Assembly: GCF_051014445.1 (NCBI RefSeq) | Contig: NW_027488366.1 | Span: 24,818,001-24,882,000, forward strand | Source of the DNA: Colletes latitarsis | Taxonomy: Eukaryota; Arthropoda; Insecta; Hymenoptera; Colletidae | Length of the DNA stretch: 64,000 bases | Direction: 5' to 3' | Shown: positions 32,905 through 47,110 of the stretch, one piece after another | Layout: each line of letters opens with the position of its first letter | Position numbering within the stretch: position 1 is the first letter of the stretch | The notes under the pieces: generated by a model | Seen by the model: only the letters and a program-made list of their open reading frames with translations | Told to the model about the DNA's origin: nothing | Database searches by the model: none | Program-made: the position numbers and the translations under genes

Positions 32905-35900
32905 TGATGGAAACCAGGTTTAATTGACTGTTTCATTGTTGCACTTCATTACTACGTGAAGCAATCCAGAAATAGCCTAGGATCTAGTCATCAAGTATGA
33001 GAAATATGCGAAAGAATGAGCCTGATGAGAGCAAATCCCAGACCTAACCTAGAACTAACATGAATTATTCTCTAAAATATTGGTCGAAACCAGGTTTAAT
33101 TGCCTGTTTCAGTGTGGTCCCACATTACTACGTGATCCAAACCAGAAAAAACCCAGGATCCGTTCAACAAGTATGTGAAGAATACGAAAGCATGTGTCTG
33201 ATGAGTGAAAATCCCTGGCCTAACCTAGACCTAACATGCGTTATCCTCTAAAATATTGATCGAAACCAGTTTTAATTGACTGTTTCAGCGTGGTACCACA
33301 TTACTACGTGATACAATCCAGAAACAGCCCAGGATCTAGTCATGAAGTATGAGAAATATGTGAAAGAAAGAGCCTGCTGAGAGCAAATCCCAGACCTAAC
33401 CTAGACCTAACGTGAAATATTCTGCAAAACATTGATCGAAACCAGGTGTAATTGAGTGCTTCAGTGTGGTCCCACATTACTACGTGATCCAAACCAGAAA
33501 AAACCCAGGATCCGTTCAACAAGTACGTGAAGAATGCGAAAGTATGAGTCTGATGAGTGAAAATCCCAGACCTAACCTAGACCTAACATACGTTATCCTC
33601 TAAAATATTGATCCAAATCAGGTTTGATGGACTGTTTCCGTGTGGTGCCACACTACTACGCGATCCAAACCAGAAAAAACCCAGGATCAGTTCAACAAGT
33701 ATGTGAAAAACGCGAAAGTATGAGCCTGATGAGGGCGAATCCCAGACCTATCCCAGACCTAGCTTGCGTTATCCTCTAAAATATTGATCGAAACCAGTTT
33801 TAATTGACTGTTTCAGCGTGGTACCACATTACTACGTGATACAATCCAGAAACAGCCCAGGATCTAGTCATGAAGTATGAGAAATATGCGAAAGAAAGAG
33901 CCTGCTGAGAGCAAATCCCAGACCTAACCTAGACCTAACATGCGTTATCCTCAAAAATATTGATCGAAACCTGGTTTAATCGACTGCTTCAGTGAGGTAC
34001 CACATTACTATGTGATCCAAACCAGAAAATAACCCAGGATCTGTTCAACGAGTATCTGGAGTGTGCGAAAGTATGAGTCTGATGAGGGCAAATCCCAGAC
34101 CTATCCCAGACCTAACATGCGTTATCCTCTAAAATATTTATCAATACCAGGTTTAATTGGTTGTTTCAGTGTGATCCCACATTACTACGTGATCCAAACC
34201 AGAAAAAACCCAGGATTCGTTCAGAAAGTATGTGAAGAATGCGAAAGTATGAGTCTGATGAGTGAAAATCCCAGACCTAACCTAGACCTAACATGCGTTA
34301 TCCTCTAAAATATTTATCATGACCAGGTTTAATTGATTGTTTCAGTGTGGTCCCACATTACTACGTGATCCAAACCAGAAAAAACCCAGGATCTGTTCAA
34401 CAAGTATGTGAAAAACGCGAAAGTATGAGCCTGATGAGAGCAAATCCCAGACCTCTCCCAGCCCTAACTTGCGTTGTCCTCTAAGATATTGATGGAAACC
34501 AGGTTTAATTGACTGTTTCAGTGTTGTACTTCATTACTACGTGATGCAATCCAGAAAAAGCCCAGGATCTAGCCATCAAGTATGAGAAATATGCGAAAGA
34601 ATGAGCCTGATGAGAGCAAATCCCAGACCTAACCTAGACCTAACATGCGTTGTCCTCTAAAATATTGATGGAAACCAGGTTTAATTGACTGTTTCAGTGT
34701 TGTACTTCATTACTACGTGATGCAATCCAGAAAAAGCCCAGGATCTAGCCATCAAGTATGGGAAATATGCGAAAGAATGAGCCTGATGAGAGCAAATCCC
34801 AGTCCTAACCTAGACATAACACGAATTATTCTCTAAAATATTGATCAAAACCAGGTTTAATTGACAATTTCAGTGTGGTACCACACTACTACGTGCCCCA
34901 AACCGGAAAAAACCCAGGATCTGTTCAACAAGTGTGTGAAAAACGTGAAAGTGTGAGCCTGTTGAGGGCAAATCCCAGACCTATCCCTGACCTAACTTGC
35001 GTTGTCCTCTATGATATTGATGGAAACCAGGTTTAATTGACTGTTTCAGTGTTGTACTTCATTACTACGTGATGCAATCCAGAAAAAGCCCAGGATCTAG
35101 CCATCAAGTATGAGAAATATGCGAAAGTATGAGCCTGATGTGGGCGAATCCCAGACCTATCCCAGACCTAACATGCGTTATCCTCTAAAATAGATATAAT
35201 GACCAGGTTTAATTGATTGTTTCAGTGTGGTCCCACATTACTACGTGATCCAAAGCAGAAAAAACCCTCGCTCAGGTCAACATGTATGTAAAAACTGCGG
35301 AAGTATGACCCTGATGAGGGCAAATCCCAGGCCTAACCTAGACCTAACATGCGTTTTCCTCTAAAATATTGATGGAAACCAGGTTTAATTGACTGTTTCA
35401 ATGTTGTACTTCATTACTACGTGATGCAATCCAGAAAAAGCCCAGGATCTAGCCATCAAGTATGGGAAATATGCGAAAGAATGAGCCTGATGAGAGCAAA
35501 TCCCAGACCTAACCTAGACATAACACGAATTATTCTCTAAAATATTGATCAAAACCAGGTTTAATTGACAATTTCAGTGTGGTACCACATTACTACGTGA
35601 TCCAATCCAGAAATAGCCCAGGATCCAGCCATAAAGTATGAGAAATATGCGAAAGTGTTAGCCTGATGGGGGCAAATCCTAGACCTAACCCAGACCTAAC
35701 ATGCGTCATCCTCTAAAATATTTATCAAGACCAGGTTTAATTGAATGTTTCAGTGTGGTACCACATTACTACGTGATCCAAACCAGTTAAAACCCAGGAT
35801 CCGTTCAACAAGTATGTGAGGAATGCGAAAGTATGAGTCTGATGTGTGAAAAACCCCGGCCTAACCTAGACCTAACCTGCGTTATCCTCGAAACCTGGTT

Positions 35901-38900
35901 TATTCGACTGTTTCAGTGTGGTACCACATTACTATGTGATCCAAACCAGAAAATAACCCAGGATCTGTTCAACGAGTATGTGAAGTGTGCGAAAGTATGA
36001 GTCTGATGAGGGCAAATCCCAGACCTATCCCAGACCTAACATGCGTTATCCTCTAAAATAATTATCAATACCAGGTTTAATTGATTGTTTCAGTGTGGTC
36101 CCACATTACTACGTGATCCAAACCAGAAAAAACCCAGGATCCGTTCAAAAAGTATGTGAAGAATGCGAAAGTATGAGTCTGATGAGAGCAAATCCCAGAC
36201 CTAACCTAGACCTAACATGAATTATTCTCTAAAATACTTATCATGACCAGGTTTAATTGATTGTTTCAGGGAGGTACCACATTACTACGTGACCCAATCC
36301 AGAAATAGCCCAGGATCCAGCCATGAAGTATGAGAAATATGCGAAAGTATGAGCCTGATGGAGGCAAATCCTAGACCTAACCCAGACCTAACATGCGTCA
36401 TCCTCTAAAATATTTATCAAGACCAGGTTTAATTGAATGTTTCAGTGTGGTACCACATTACTACGTGATCCAAACCAGTAAAAACCCAGGATCCGTTCAA
36501 AAAGTATCTGAAGAATGCGAAAGTATGAGTCTGATGAGTGAAAATCCCAGACCTAACCTAGACCTAACATGCGTTATCCTCTAAAATATTGATCCAAACC
36601 AGGTTTAATGGACTGTTTCAGTGTGGTACCACACTACTACGTGATCCAAACCAGAAAAAAACCAGGATCTGTTCAACAAGTATGTGAAAAACGCGAAAGT
36701 ATGAGCCTGATGAGGGCAAATCCCAGACCTATCCCAGACCTAACTTGCGTTGTCCTCTAAGATATTGATGGAAACCAGGTTTAATTGACTGTTTCAGTGT
36801 TGTACTTCATTACTACGTGATGCAATCCAGAAACAGCCCAGGATCTAGCCATGAAGTATGAGAAATATGCGAAAGTATGAGCCTGATGAGGGCAAATCCT
36901 AGACCTAAGCCAGACCTAACATGCGTTGTCCTCTAAAATATTTATCAAAACCAGGTTTAATTGATTGTATCAGCGTGGTCCCACATTACTACGTGATGCA
37001 ATCCAGAAAAAGCCCAGGATCTAGCCATCAAGTATGAGAAATATGCGAAAGAATGAGCCTGATGAGGGCGAATCCCAGACCTATCCCAGACCTAACTTGC
37101 GTTATCCTCTAGAATATTGATCCAAACCAGGTTTAGTGGACTGTTTCAGTGTGGTACCACATTACTATGTGATCCAAACCAGAAAATAACCCAGGATCTG
37201 TTCAACGAGTATGTGAAGTGTGCGAAAGTATGAGTCTGATGAGGGCAAATCCCAGACCTATCCCAGACCTAACATGCGTTATCCTCTAAAATATTTATCA
37301 AGACCAGGTTTAATTGACTGTTTCAGTGTTGTACTTCATTACTACGTGATGCAATCCAGAAACAGCCCAGGATCTAGCCATGAAGTATGAGAAATATGCG
37401 AAAGTATGAGCCTGATGAGGACAAATCCTAGACCTAAGCCTGACCTAACATGCGTTGTTCTCTAAAATATTTATCAAAACCAGGTTTAATTGATTGTATC
37501 AGTGTGGTACCACACTACTACGTGACCCAAACCGGAAAAAACCCAGGATCTAGCCATCAAGTATGAGAAATATGCGAATGTATGAGCCTGATGAGGGCGA
37601 ATCCCAGACCTATCCCAGACCTAACTTGCGTTATCCTCTAAAATATTGATCCAAACCAGGTTTAGTGGACTGTTACAGTGTGGTACCACACTACTACGTG
37701 ACCCAAACCGGAAAAAACCCAGGATCTGTTCAACAAGTATGTGAAAAACGCGAAAGTATGAGCCTGATGAGGGCAAATCCCAGACCTATCCAAGACCTAA
37801 CTTGCGTTGTCCTCTAAGATATTGATGGAAACCAGGTTTAATCGACTGTTTCAGTGTTGTACTTCATTACTACGTGATGCAATCCAGAAAAAGCCCAGGA
37901 TCTACCCATCAAGTATGAGAAATATGCGAAAGAATGAGCCTGATGAGAGCAAATCCCAGACCTAACCTAGACCTAACATGAATTATTCTCTAAAATATTG
38001 ATGGAAACCAGGTTTAATTGACTGTTTCAGTGTTGCACTTCGTTACTACGTGATCCAAACCAGTAAAAACCCAGGATCCGTTCAACAACTATGTGAAGAA
38101 TGCGAAAGTATGAGTGTGATGAGTGAAAAACCCCGGCCTAACCTAGACCTAACATGCGTTATCCTCAAAAATATTGATCGAAATCTGGTTTAATCGTCTG
38201 TTTCAGTGTGGTACCACATTACTATGTGATCCAAACCAGAAAATAACCCAGGATCTGTTCAACGAGTATGTGAAGTGTGCGAAAGTATGAGTCTGATGAG
38301 GGCAAATCCCAGAACTATCCCAGAGCTAACATGCGTTATCCTCTAAAATATTTATCAAGACCAGGTTTAATTGAATGTTTCAGTGTGGTACCACATTACT
38401 ACGTGAACCAAACCAGAAAAAACCCTGTATCTGTTCAACAAGTATGTGAAGAATGCTAAAGTATGAGTGAAAATCCCAGGGCTAACCTAGACCTAACATG
38501 CGTTATCCTAAAAAATATTGTTCGAAACCAGGTTCAATCGACTGTTACAGTGTGGTACCACACTACTACGTGACCCAAACCGGAAAAAACCCAGGATCTA
38601 GCCATCAAGTATGAGAAATATGCGAAAGTATGAGCCTGGTGAGGGCGAATCCCAGACCTATCCCAAACCTAACTTGCGTTATCCACTAAAATATTGATCG
38701 AAATCAGGTTTAATTGATTGTTTCAGCGTGGTACCACATTACTACGTGATACAATCCAGAAACAGCCCAGGGTCTAGCCATGAAGTATGAGAAATATGCG
38801 AAAGTATGAGCCTGATGAGGGCAAATCCAAGACCTAACCCAAACCTACCATGCGTTATCCTCTAAAATATTTATCAAGACCAGGTTTAATTGAATGTTTC

Positions 38901-41900
38901 AGTGTGGTACCACATTACTACGTGAACCAAACCAGAAAAAACCCTGTATCTGTTCAACAAGTATGTGAAGAATGCTAAAGTATGAGTCTGATGAGTGAAA
39001 ATCCCAGGGCTAACCTAGACCTAACATGCGTTATCCTCTAAAATATTGATCCAAGCCAGGTTTAATGGACCGTTTCAGTTTGGTACCACTTTACTGCGTG
39101 ATCCAAAGCAGAAAAAACCCTCGATAAGGTCAACATATATGTTAAAACTGCGAAAGTATGACCCTGATGTGGGCAAATCCCAGGCCTAACCTAGACCTAA
39201 CATGCGTTGTCCTCTAAAATATTGATGGAAACCAGGTTTAATTGACTGTTTCAGTGTTGCACTTCATTACTACGTCATCCAAACTAGTAAAAACCCAGGA
39301 TCCGTTCAACAGGTATGTGAAGCATGCGAAGGTATGAGTCTGATGAGTGAAAATCCCAGACCTATCCCAGACCTAACTTGCGATGTCCTCTAAGATATTG
39401 ATGGAAACCAGGTTTAATTGACTGTTTCATTGTTGCACTTCATTACTACGTGAAGCAATCCAGAAATAGCCCAGGATCTAGCCATCAAGTATGAGAAATA
39501 TGCGAAAGAATGAGCCTGATGAGAGCAAATCCCAGACCTAACCTAGAACTAACATGAATTATTCTCTAAAATATTGGTCGAAACCAGGTTTAATTGACTG
39601 TTTCAGTGTGGTCCCACATTACTACGTGATCCAAACCAGAAAAAACCCAGGATCCGTTCAACAAGTATGTGAAGAATGCGAAAGTATGAGTCTGATGAGT
39701 GAAAATCCCAGACCTAACCTAGACCTAACATACGTTATCCTCTAAAATATTGATCCAAATCAGGTTTGATGGACTGTTTCCGTGTGGTGCCACACTACTA
39801 CGTGATTCAAACCAGAAAAAACCCAGGATCTGTTCAACAAGCATGTGAGGAACGCGAAAGTATGAGTCTGATGAGTGAAAATCCCAGGCCTAACCTAGAC
39901 CTAACATGCGTTATCCTCAAAATTATTGATCGAAACCTGGTTTAATCGACTGTTTCAGTGTGGTACCACACTACTACGTGACGCAAACCAGAAAAAACCC
40001 AGGATCTGTTCAACAAGTATGTGAAAAACGCGAAAGTATGAGCCTGATGAGGGCAAATCCCAGACCTATCCCAGACCAAACTTGCGTTATCCTCTAAAAT
40101 ATTGATCGAAACCAGGTTTAATCGACTGTCTCAGTGTGGTACCACATTGCTACGTGATCCAAACCAGAAAAAACCCAGGATCCGTTCTACAAGTATGTGA
40201 AGAATACGAAAGCATGTGTCTGATGAGTGAAAATCCCAGGCCTAACCTAGACCTAACATGCGTTATCCTCAAAAATATTGATCGAAACCTGGTTTAATCG
40301 ACTGTTTCAGTGTGGTACCACATTACTACATGGCCCAAACCAGAAAAAACCCAGGATCTGTTCAACAAGTATGTGAAAAACGCGAAAGTATGAGCCTGAT
40401 GAGGGCAAATCCCAGACCTATCCCAGACCTAACTTGCCTTATCCTCTAAAATATTGATCGAAACCAGGTTTAATTGACTGTTTCAGTGTGGTACCACATT
40501 ACTACGTGTCCAATCCAGAAATAGCCCAGGATCTAGCCATGAAGTATGAGAAACATGCGAAAGTATGAGCCTGACGAGGGCAAAGCCTAGACCTAACCCA
40601 GACCTAACATGCGTTATCCTCTAAAATATTTATCATGACCAGGTTTAATTGACTGTTTCAGTGTGGTCCCACATTACTACGTGATCCAAACCAGAAAAAA
40701 CCCAGGATCAGTTCAACAAGTACGTGAAAAACGCGAAAGTATGAGCCTGATGAGGGCAAATCCCAGACCTATCCCAGACCTAACTTGCGTTATCCTCTAA
40801 AATATTGATCGAAACCAGGTTTAATTGACTGTCTCAGTGTGGTACCACATTGCTACGTGATCCAAACCAGAAAAAACCCAGGATCAGTTCAACAAGTACG
40901 TGAAAAACGCGAAAGTATGAGCCTGATGAGGGCAAATCCCAGACCTATCCCAGACCAAACTTGCGTTATCCTCTAAAATCTGGATCGAAACCAGGTTTAA
41001 TCGACTGTCTCAGTGTGGTACCACATTGCTACGTGATCCAAACCAGAAAAAACCCAGGATCAGTTCAACAAGTACGTGAAAAACGCGAAAGTATGAGCCT
41101 GATGAGGGCAAATCCCAGACCTATCCCAGACGTAACTTGCGTTATCCTCTAAAATATTGATCGAAACCAGGTTTAATTGACTGTTTCAGTGTGGTACCGC
41201 ATTACTACGTGGTGCAATCCAGAAAAAGTGCAGGATCTAGCCATCAAGTATGAGAAAAATGCGAAAGAATGAGCCTGATGAGAGCAAATCCCAGACCTAA
41301 CCTAGACCTAACATGAATTATTCTCTAAAATATTTATCAAGACCAGGTTTAATTGATTGTTTCAGAGTGGTCCCACATTACTACGTGATGCAAACCAGAA
41401 AAAACCCGGGATCCGTTCAACAAGTATGTGAAGAATGCGAAAGTATGAGTCTGATGAGTGAAAATCCCAGGCCTTACCTAGACCTAACATGCGTTATCCT
41501 CTAAAATATTGATCCAAACCAGGTTTAATGGACTGTTTCAGTGTGGTACCACATTACTACGTGACGCAAACCAGAAAAAACCCAGGATCTGTTCAACAAG
41601 TATGTGAAAAACGCGAAAGTATGAGCCTGATGAGGGCAAATCCCAGACCTATCCCAGACCTAACATGCGTTATCCTGTAAAACATTGATGGAAACCTGGT
41701 TTAATTGACTGTTTCAGTGTTGTACTTCATTACTACGTGATGCAATCCAGAAAAAGCCCAGGATCTATCCATCAAGTATGAGAAATATGCGAAAGAATGA
41801 GCGTGATGAGAGCAAATCCCAGACCTAACCTAGACCTTACAAGAATTATTCTCTAAAATATTGATCAAAACCAGGTTTCATTGACTGTTTCAGTGTGGTA

Positions 41901-44900
41901 CCACATTACTAGGTGATCCAATCCAGAAATAGCCCAGGATCCAGCCATGAAGTATGAGAATAATGCGAAAGAATGAGCCTGATGAGAGCAAATCCCAGAC
42001 CTAACCTAGACCTAACATGAATTATTCTCTAAAATATTTATCAAGACCAGGTTTAATTGAATGTTTCAGTGTTGTACCACATTACTACGTGTTCCAAACC
42101 AGTAAAAACACAGGATCCGTTCAACAAGTATGTGAAGAATGCGAAAGTATGAGTCTGATGAGTGAAAATCCCCGGCCTAACCTAGACCTAACATGCGTTG
42201 TCCTGAAAAATATTGATCGAAACCAGGTTTAATCGACTGTTTCAGTGTGGTACCACATTACTACGTGACCCAAACCTGAAAAAACCCAGGATCTGTTCAA
42301 CAAGTATGTGAAAAACGCGAAAGTATGAGCCTGATGAGGGCAAATCCCAGACCTATCCCAGACCTAACTTGCGTTGTCCTCTCAGATATTGATGGAAACC
42401 AGGTTAAATTGACTGTTTCAGTGTTGTACTTCATTACTACGTGATGCAATCCAGAAAAAGCCCAGGATCTAGCCATGAAGTGTGAGAAATATGGGAAGGT
42501 ATGAGCCTGATGAGGGAAAATCCTAGACCTAACCCAAACCTAACATGCGTTGTCCTCTAAAATATTGATCCAAACCAGGTTTAATGGACTGCTTCAGTGT
42601 GGTACCACTATACTACGTGATGCAAACCAGAAAAAACCCAGGATCAGTTCAACAAGTACGTGAAAAACGCGAAAGTATGAGCCTGATGAGGGCGAATCCC
42701 AGACCTATCCCAGACCTAACTTGCGTTGTGCTCTAAAATATTGATGGAAACCAGGTTTAATTGACTGTTTCAGTGTGGTACCACATTACTACGTGGTGCA
42801 ATCCAGAAAAAGTCCGGGATCTAGCCATCAAGTATGAGAATAATGCGAAAGAATGACCCTGATGAGGGCAAATCCCAGACCTATCCCAGACCTAACATGC
42901 GTTATCCTCTAAAATATTTATCAAGACCAGGTTTAATTGAATGTTTCAGTGTGGTACCACATTACTACGTGATCCAAACCAGTAAAAACCCAGGATCCGT
43001 TCAACAAGTATGTGAAGATTGCGAAAGTATGAGTCTGAAGAGAGAAAATCCCCGGCCTAACCTAGACCTAACATGCGTTATCCTAAAAAATATTGTTCGA
43101 AACCAGGTTTAATCGACTGTTTCAGTGTGGTACCACACTACTACGTGACCCAAACCGGAAAAAACCCAAGATCTAGCCATCAAGTATGAGAAACATGCGA
43201 ATGTATGAGCCTGATGAGGGCGAATCCCAGACCTATCCCAGACCTAACTTGCGTTATCCTCTAAAATATTGATCGAAACCGGGTTTAATGGACTGTTTCA
43301 GTGTGGTACCACATTGCTACGTGATCCAAACCAGAAAAAACCCAGAATCCGTTCAACAAGTATGTGAAGAATGCGAATGTATGAGTCTGATGAGTGAAAA
43401 TCCCAGACCTAACCTAGACCTAACATGCGTTATCCTCAAAAATATTCAGCGAAACCTGGTTTAATCGACTGTTTCAGTGTGGTACCACATTACTACGTGA
43501 CCCAAACCTGAAAAAACCCAGGATCTGTTCAACAAGTATGTGAAAAACGCGAAAGTATGAGCCTGATGAGGGCAAATCCCAGACCTATCCCAGACCTAAC
43601 TTGCGTTGTCCTCTAAGATATTGATGGAAACCAGGTTTAATTGACTGTTTCATTGTTGCACTTCATTACTACGTGATGCAATCCAGAAATAGCCCAGGAA
43701 CTAGCCATCAAGTATGAGAAATATGCGAAAGAATGAGCCTGATGAGAGCAAATCCCAGACCTAACCTAGAACTAACATGAATTATTCTCTAAAATATTGG
43801 TCGAAACCAGGTTTAATTGACTGTTTCAGTGTGGTCCCACATTACTATGTGATCCAAACACGAGAAAACCCAGGATCCGTTCAACAAGTATGTGAAGAAT
43901 ACGAAAGCATGTGTCTGATGAGTGAAAATCCCAGGCCTAACCTAGACCTAACATGCGTTATCCTCAAAAATATTTATCATGACCAGGTTTAATTGACTGT
44001 TTCAGTGTGGTCCCACATTACTACGTGATCCAAACCAGAAAAAACCCAGGATCCGTTCAACAAGTATGTGAAGAACGCGAAAGTATGAGTCTGATGAGTG
44101 AAAATCCCAGGCCTAACCTAGACCTAACATGCGTTATCCACAAAATTATTGATCGAGACCTGGTTTAATCGACTGTTTCAGTGTGGTACCACATTACTAC
44201 GTGACCCAAACCAGAAAAAACCCAGGATCTGTTCAACAAGTATGTGAAAAACGCGAAAGTATGAGCCTGATGAGGGCAAATCCCAGACCTATCCCAGACC
44301 AAACTTGCGTTATCCTCTAAAATATTGATCGAAACCAGGTTTAATCGACTGTCTCAGTGTGGCACCACATTGCTACGTGATCCAAACCAGAAAAAACCCA
44401 GGATCCGTTCAACAAGTATGTGAAGAATACGAAAGCATGTGTCTGATGAGTGAAAATCCCAGGCCTAACCTAGACCTAACATGCGTTATCCTCAAAAATA
44501 TTGATCGAAACCTGGTTTAATCGACTGTTTCAGTGTGGTACCACATTACTTCATGACCCAAACCAGAAAAAACCCAGGATCTGTTCAACAAGTATGTGAA
44601 AAACGCGAAAGTATGAGCCTGGTGAGGGCAAATCCCAGACCTATCCCAGACCTAACTTGCGTTATCCTTTAAAATATTGATCGAAACCAGTTTTAATTGA
44701 CTATTTCAGCGTGGTACCACATTACTACGTGTCCAATCCAGAAATAGCCCAGGATCTAGCCATGAAGTATGAGAAACATGCGAAAGTATGAGCCTGACGA
44801 GGGCAAAGCCTAGACCTAACCCAGACCTAACATGCGTTATCCTCTAAAATATTTATCATGACCAGGTTTAATTGACTGTTTCAGTGTGGTCCCACATTAC

Positions 44901-47110
44901 TACGTGATCCAAACCAGAAAAAACCCAGGATCAGTTCAACAAGTACGTGAAAAACGCGAAAGTATGAGCCTGATGAGGGCAAATCCCAGACCTATCCCAG
45001 ACCTAACTTGCGTTATCCTCTAAAATATTGATCGAAACCAGGTTTAATTGACTGTTTCAGTGTGGTACCGCATTACTACGTGATACAATCCAGAAACAGC
45101 CCAGGATCTAGCCATGAAGTATGAGAAATATGCGAAAGTATGAGCCTGATGAGGGAAAATCTTAGACCTAACCCAAACCTAACATGCGTTATCCTCTAAA
45201 ATATTGATCCAAACCAGGTTTAATGGACTGCTTCAGTGTGGTACCACTTTACTACGTGATGCAAACGAGAAAAAACCCAGGATCAGTTCAACAAGTACGT
45301 GAAAAACGCGAAAGTATGAGCCTGATGAGGGCAAATCCCAGACCTATCCCAGACCTAACTTGCGTTATCCTCTAAAATATTGATCGAAACGAGGTTTAAT
45401 TGACTGTTTCAGCGTGGTACCGCATTACTACGTGATACAATCCAGAAACAGCCCAGGATCTAGCCATGAAGTATGAGAAATATGCGAAAGTATGAGCCTG
45501 ATGAGGGCAAATCCTAGACCTAACCCAAACCTAACATGCGTTATCCTCTAAAATATTGATCCAAACCAGGTTTAATGGACTGCTTCAGTGTGGTATCACT
45601 TTACTACGTGATGCAAAGCAGAAAAAACCCTCGATCAGGTCAACATGTATGTTAAAACTGCGAAAGCATGACCCTGATGAGGGCAAATCCCAGGCCTATC
45701 CCTGACCAAACTTGCGTTATCCTCCAAAATATTGATCGAAACCAGGTTTAATCGACTGTCTCAGTGTGGTACCACATTGCTACGTGATACAAACCAGAAA
45801 AAACCCAGGATCAGTTTAACAAGTACGTGAAAAACGCGAAAGTATGAGCCTGATGAGGGCGAATCCCAGACCTAACTTGCGTTATCCTCTAAAATATTGA
45901 TCGAAACCAGGTTTAATTGACTGTTTCAGCATGGTACCGCATTACTACGTGATACAATCCAGAAACAGCCCAGGATCTAGCCATGAAGTATGAGAAATAT
46001 GCGAAAGTATGAGCCTGATGAGGGCAAATCCTTGACCTAACCCAAACCTAACATGCGTTATCCTCTAAAATATTGATCCAAACCAGGTTTAATGGACTGC
46101 TTCAGTGTGGTACCACTTTACTACGTGATGCAAAGCAGAAAAAACCCTGGATCAGGTCAACATGTATGTTAAAACTGCGAAAGCATGACCCTGATGAGGG
46201 CAAATCCCAGGCCTATCCCAGACCTAACATGCGTTGTGCTCTAAAATATTGATGGAAACCAGGTTTAATTGCCTGTTTCAGTGTGGTACCACATTACTAC
46301 GTGGTGCAATCCAGAAAAAGTCCAGGATCTAGCCATCAAGTATGAGAAAAATGCGAAAGAATGAGCCTGATGAGAGCAAATCCCAGACCTAACCTAGAAC
46401 TAACATGAATTATTCTCTAAAATATTTATCAAGACCAGGTTTAATTGATTGTTTCAGAGTGGGCCCACATTACTACGTGATGCAAACCAGAAAACACCCA
46501 GGATCTGCTCAACAAGTATGTGAAGAATGCGAAAGTATGAGCCTGATGAGGGCAAATCCCAGACCTATCCCAGACCTAACATGCGTTGTCCTCTAAAACA
46601 TTGATCGAAACCAGGTTTAATTGACTGTTTCAGAGTGGTACCGCATTACTACGTGATACAATCCAGAAACAGCCCAGGATCTAGCCATGAAGTATGAGAA
46701 ATATGCGAAAGTATGAGCCTGATGAGGGCAAATCCTAGACCTAACCCAAACCTAACATGCGTTATCCTCTAAAATATTGTTCCAAACCAGGTTTAATGGA
46801 CTGCTTCAGTGTGGTACCACGTTACTACATGGCCCAAACCAGAAAAAACCCAGGATCTGTTCAACAAGTACGTGAAAAACGCGAAAGTATGAGCCTGATG
46901 TGGGCGAATCCCAGACCAATCCCAGACCTAACTTGCGTTATCCTCTAAAATATTGATCGAAACGAGGTTTAATTGACTGTTTCAGCGTGGTACCACATTG
47001 CTACGTGATACAAACCAGAAAAAACCCAGGATCAGTTCAACAAGTACGTGAAAAACGCGAAAGTATGAGCCTGATGAGGGCGAATCCCAGACCTATCCCA
47101 GACCTAACTT

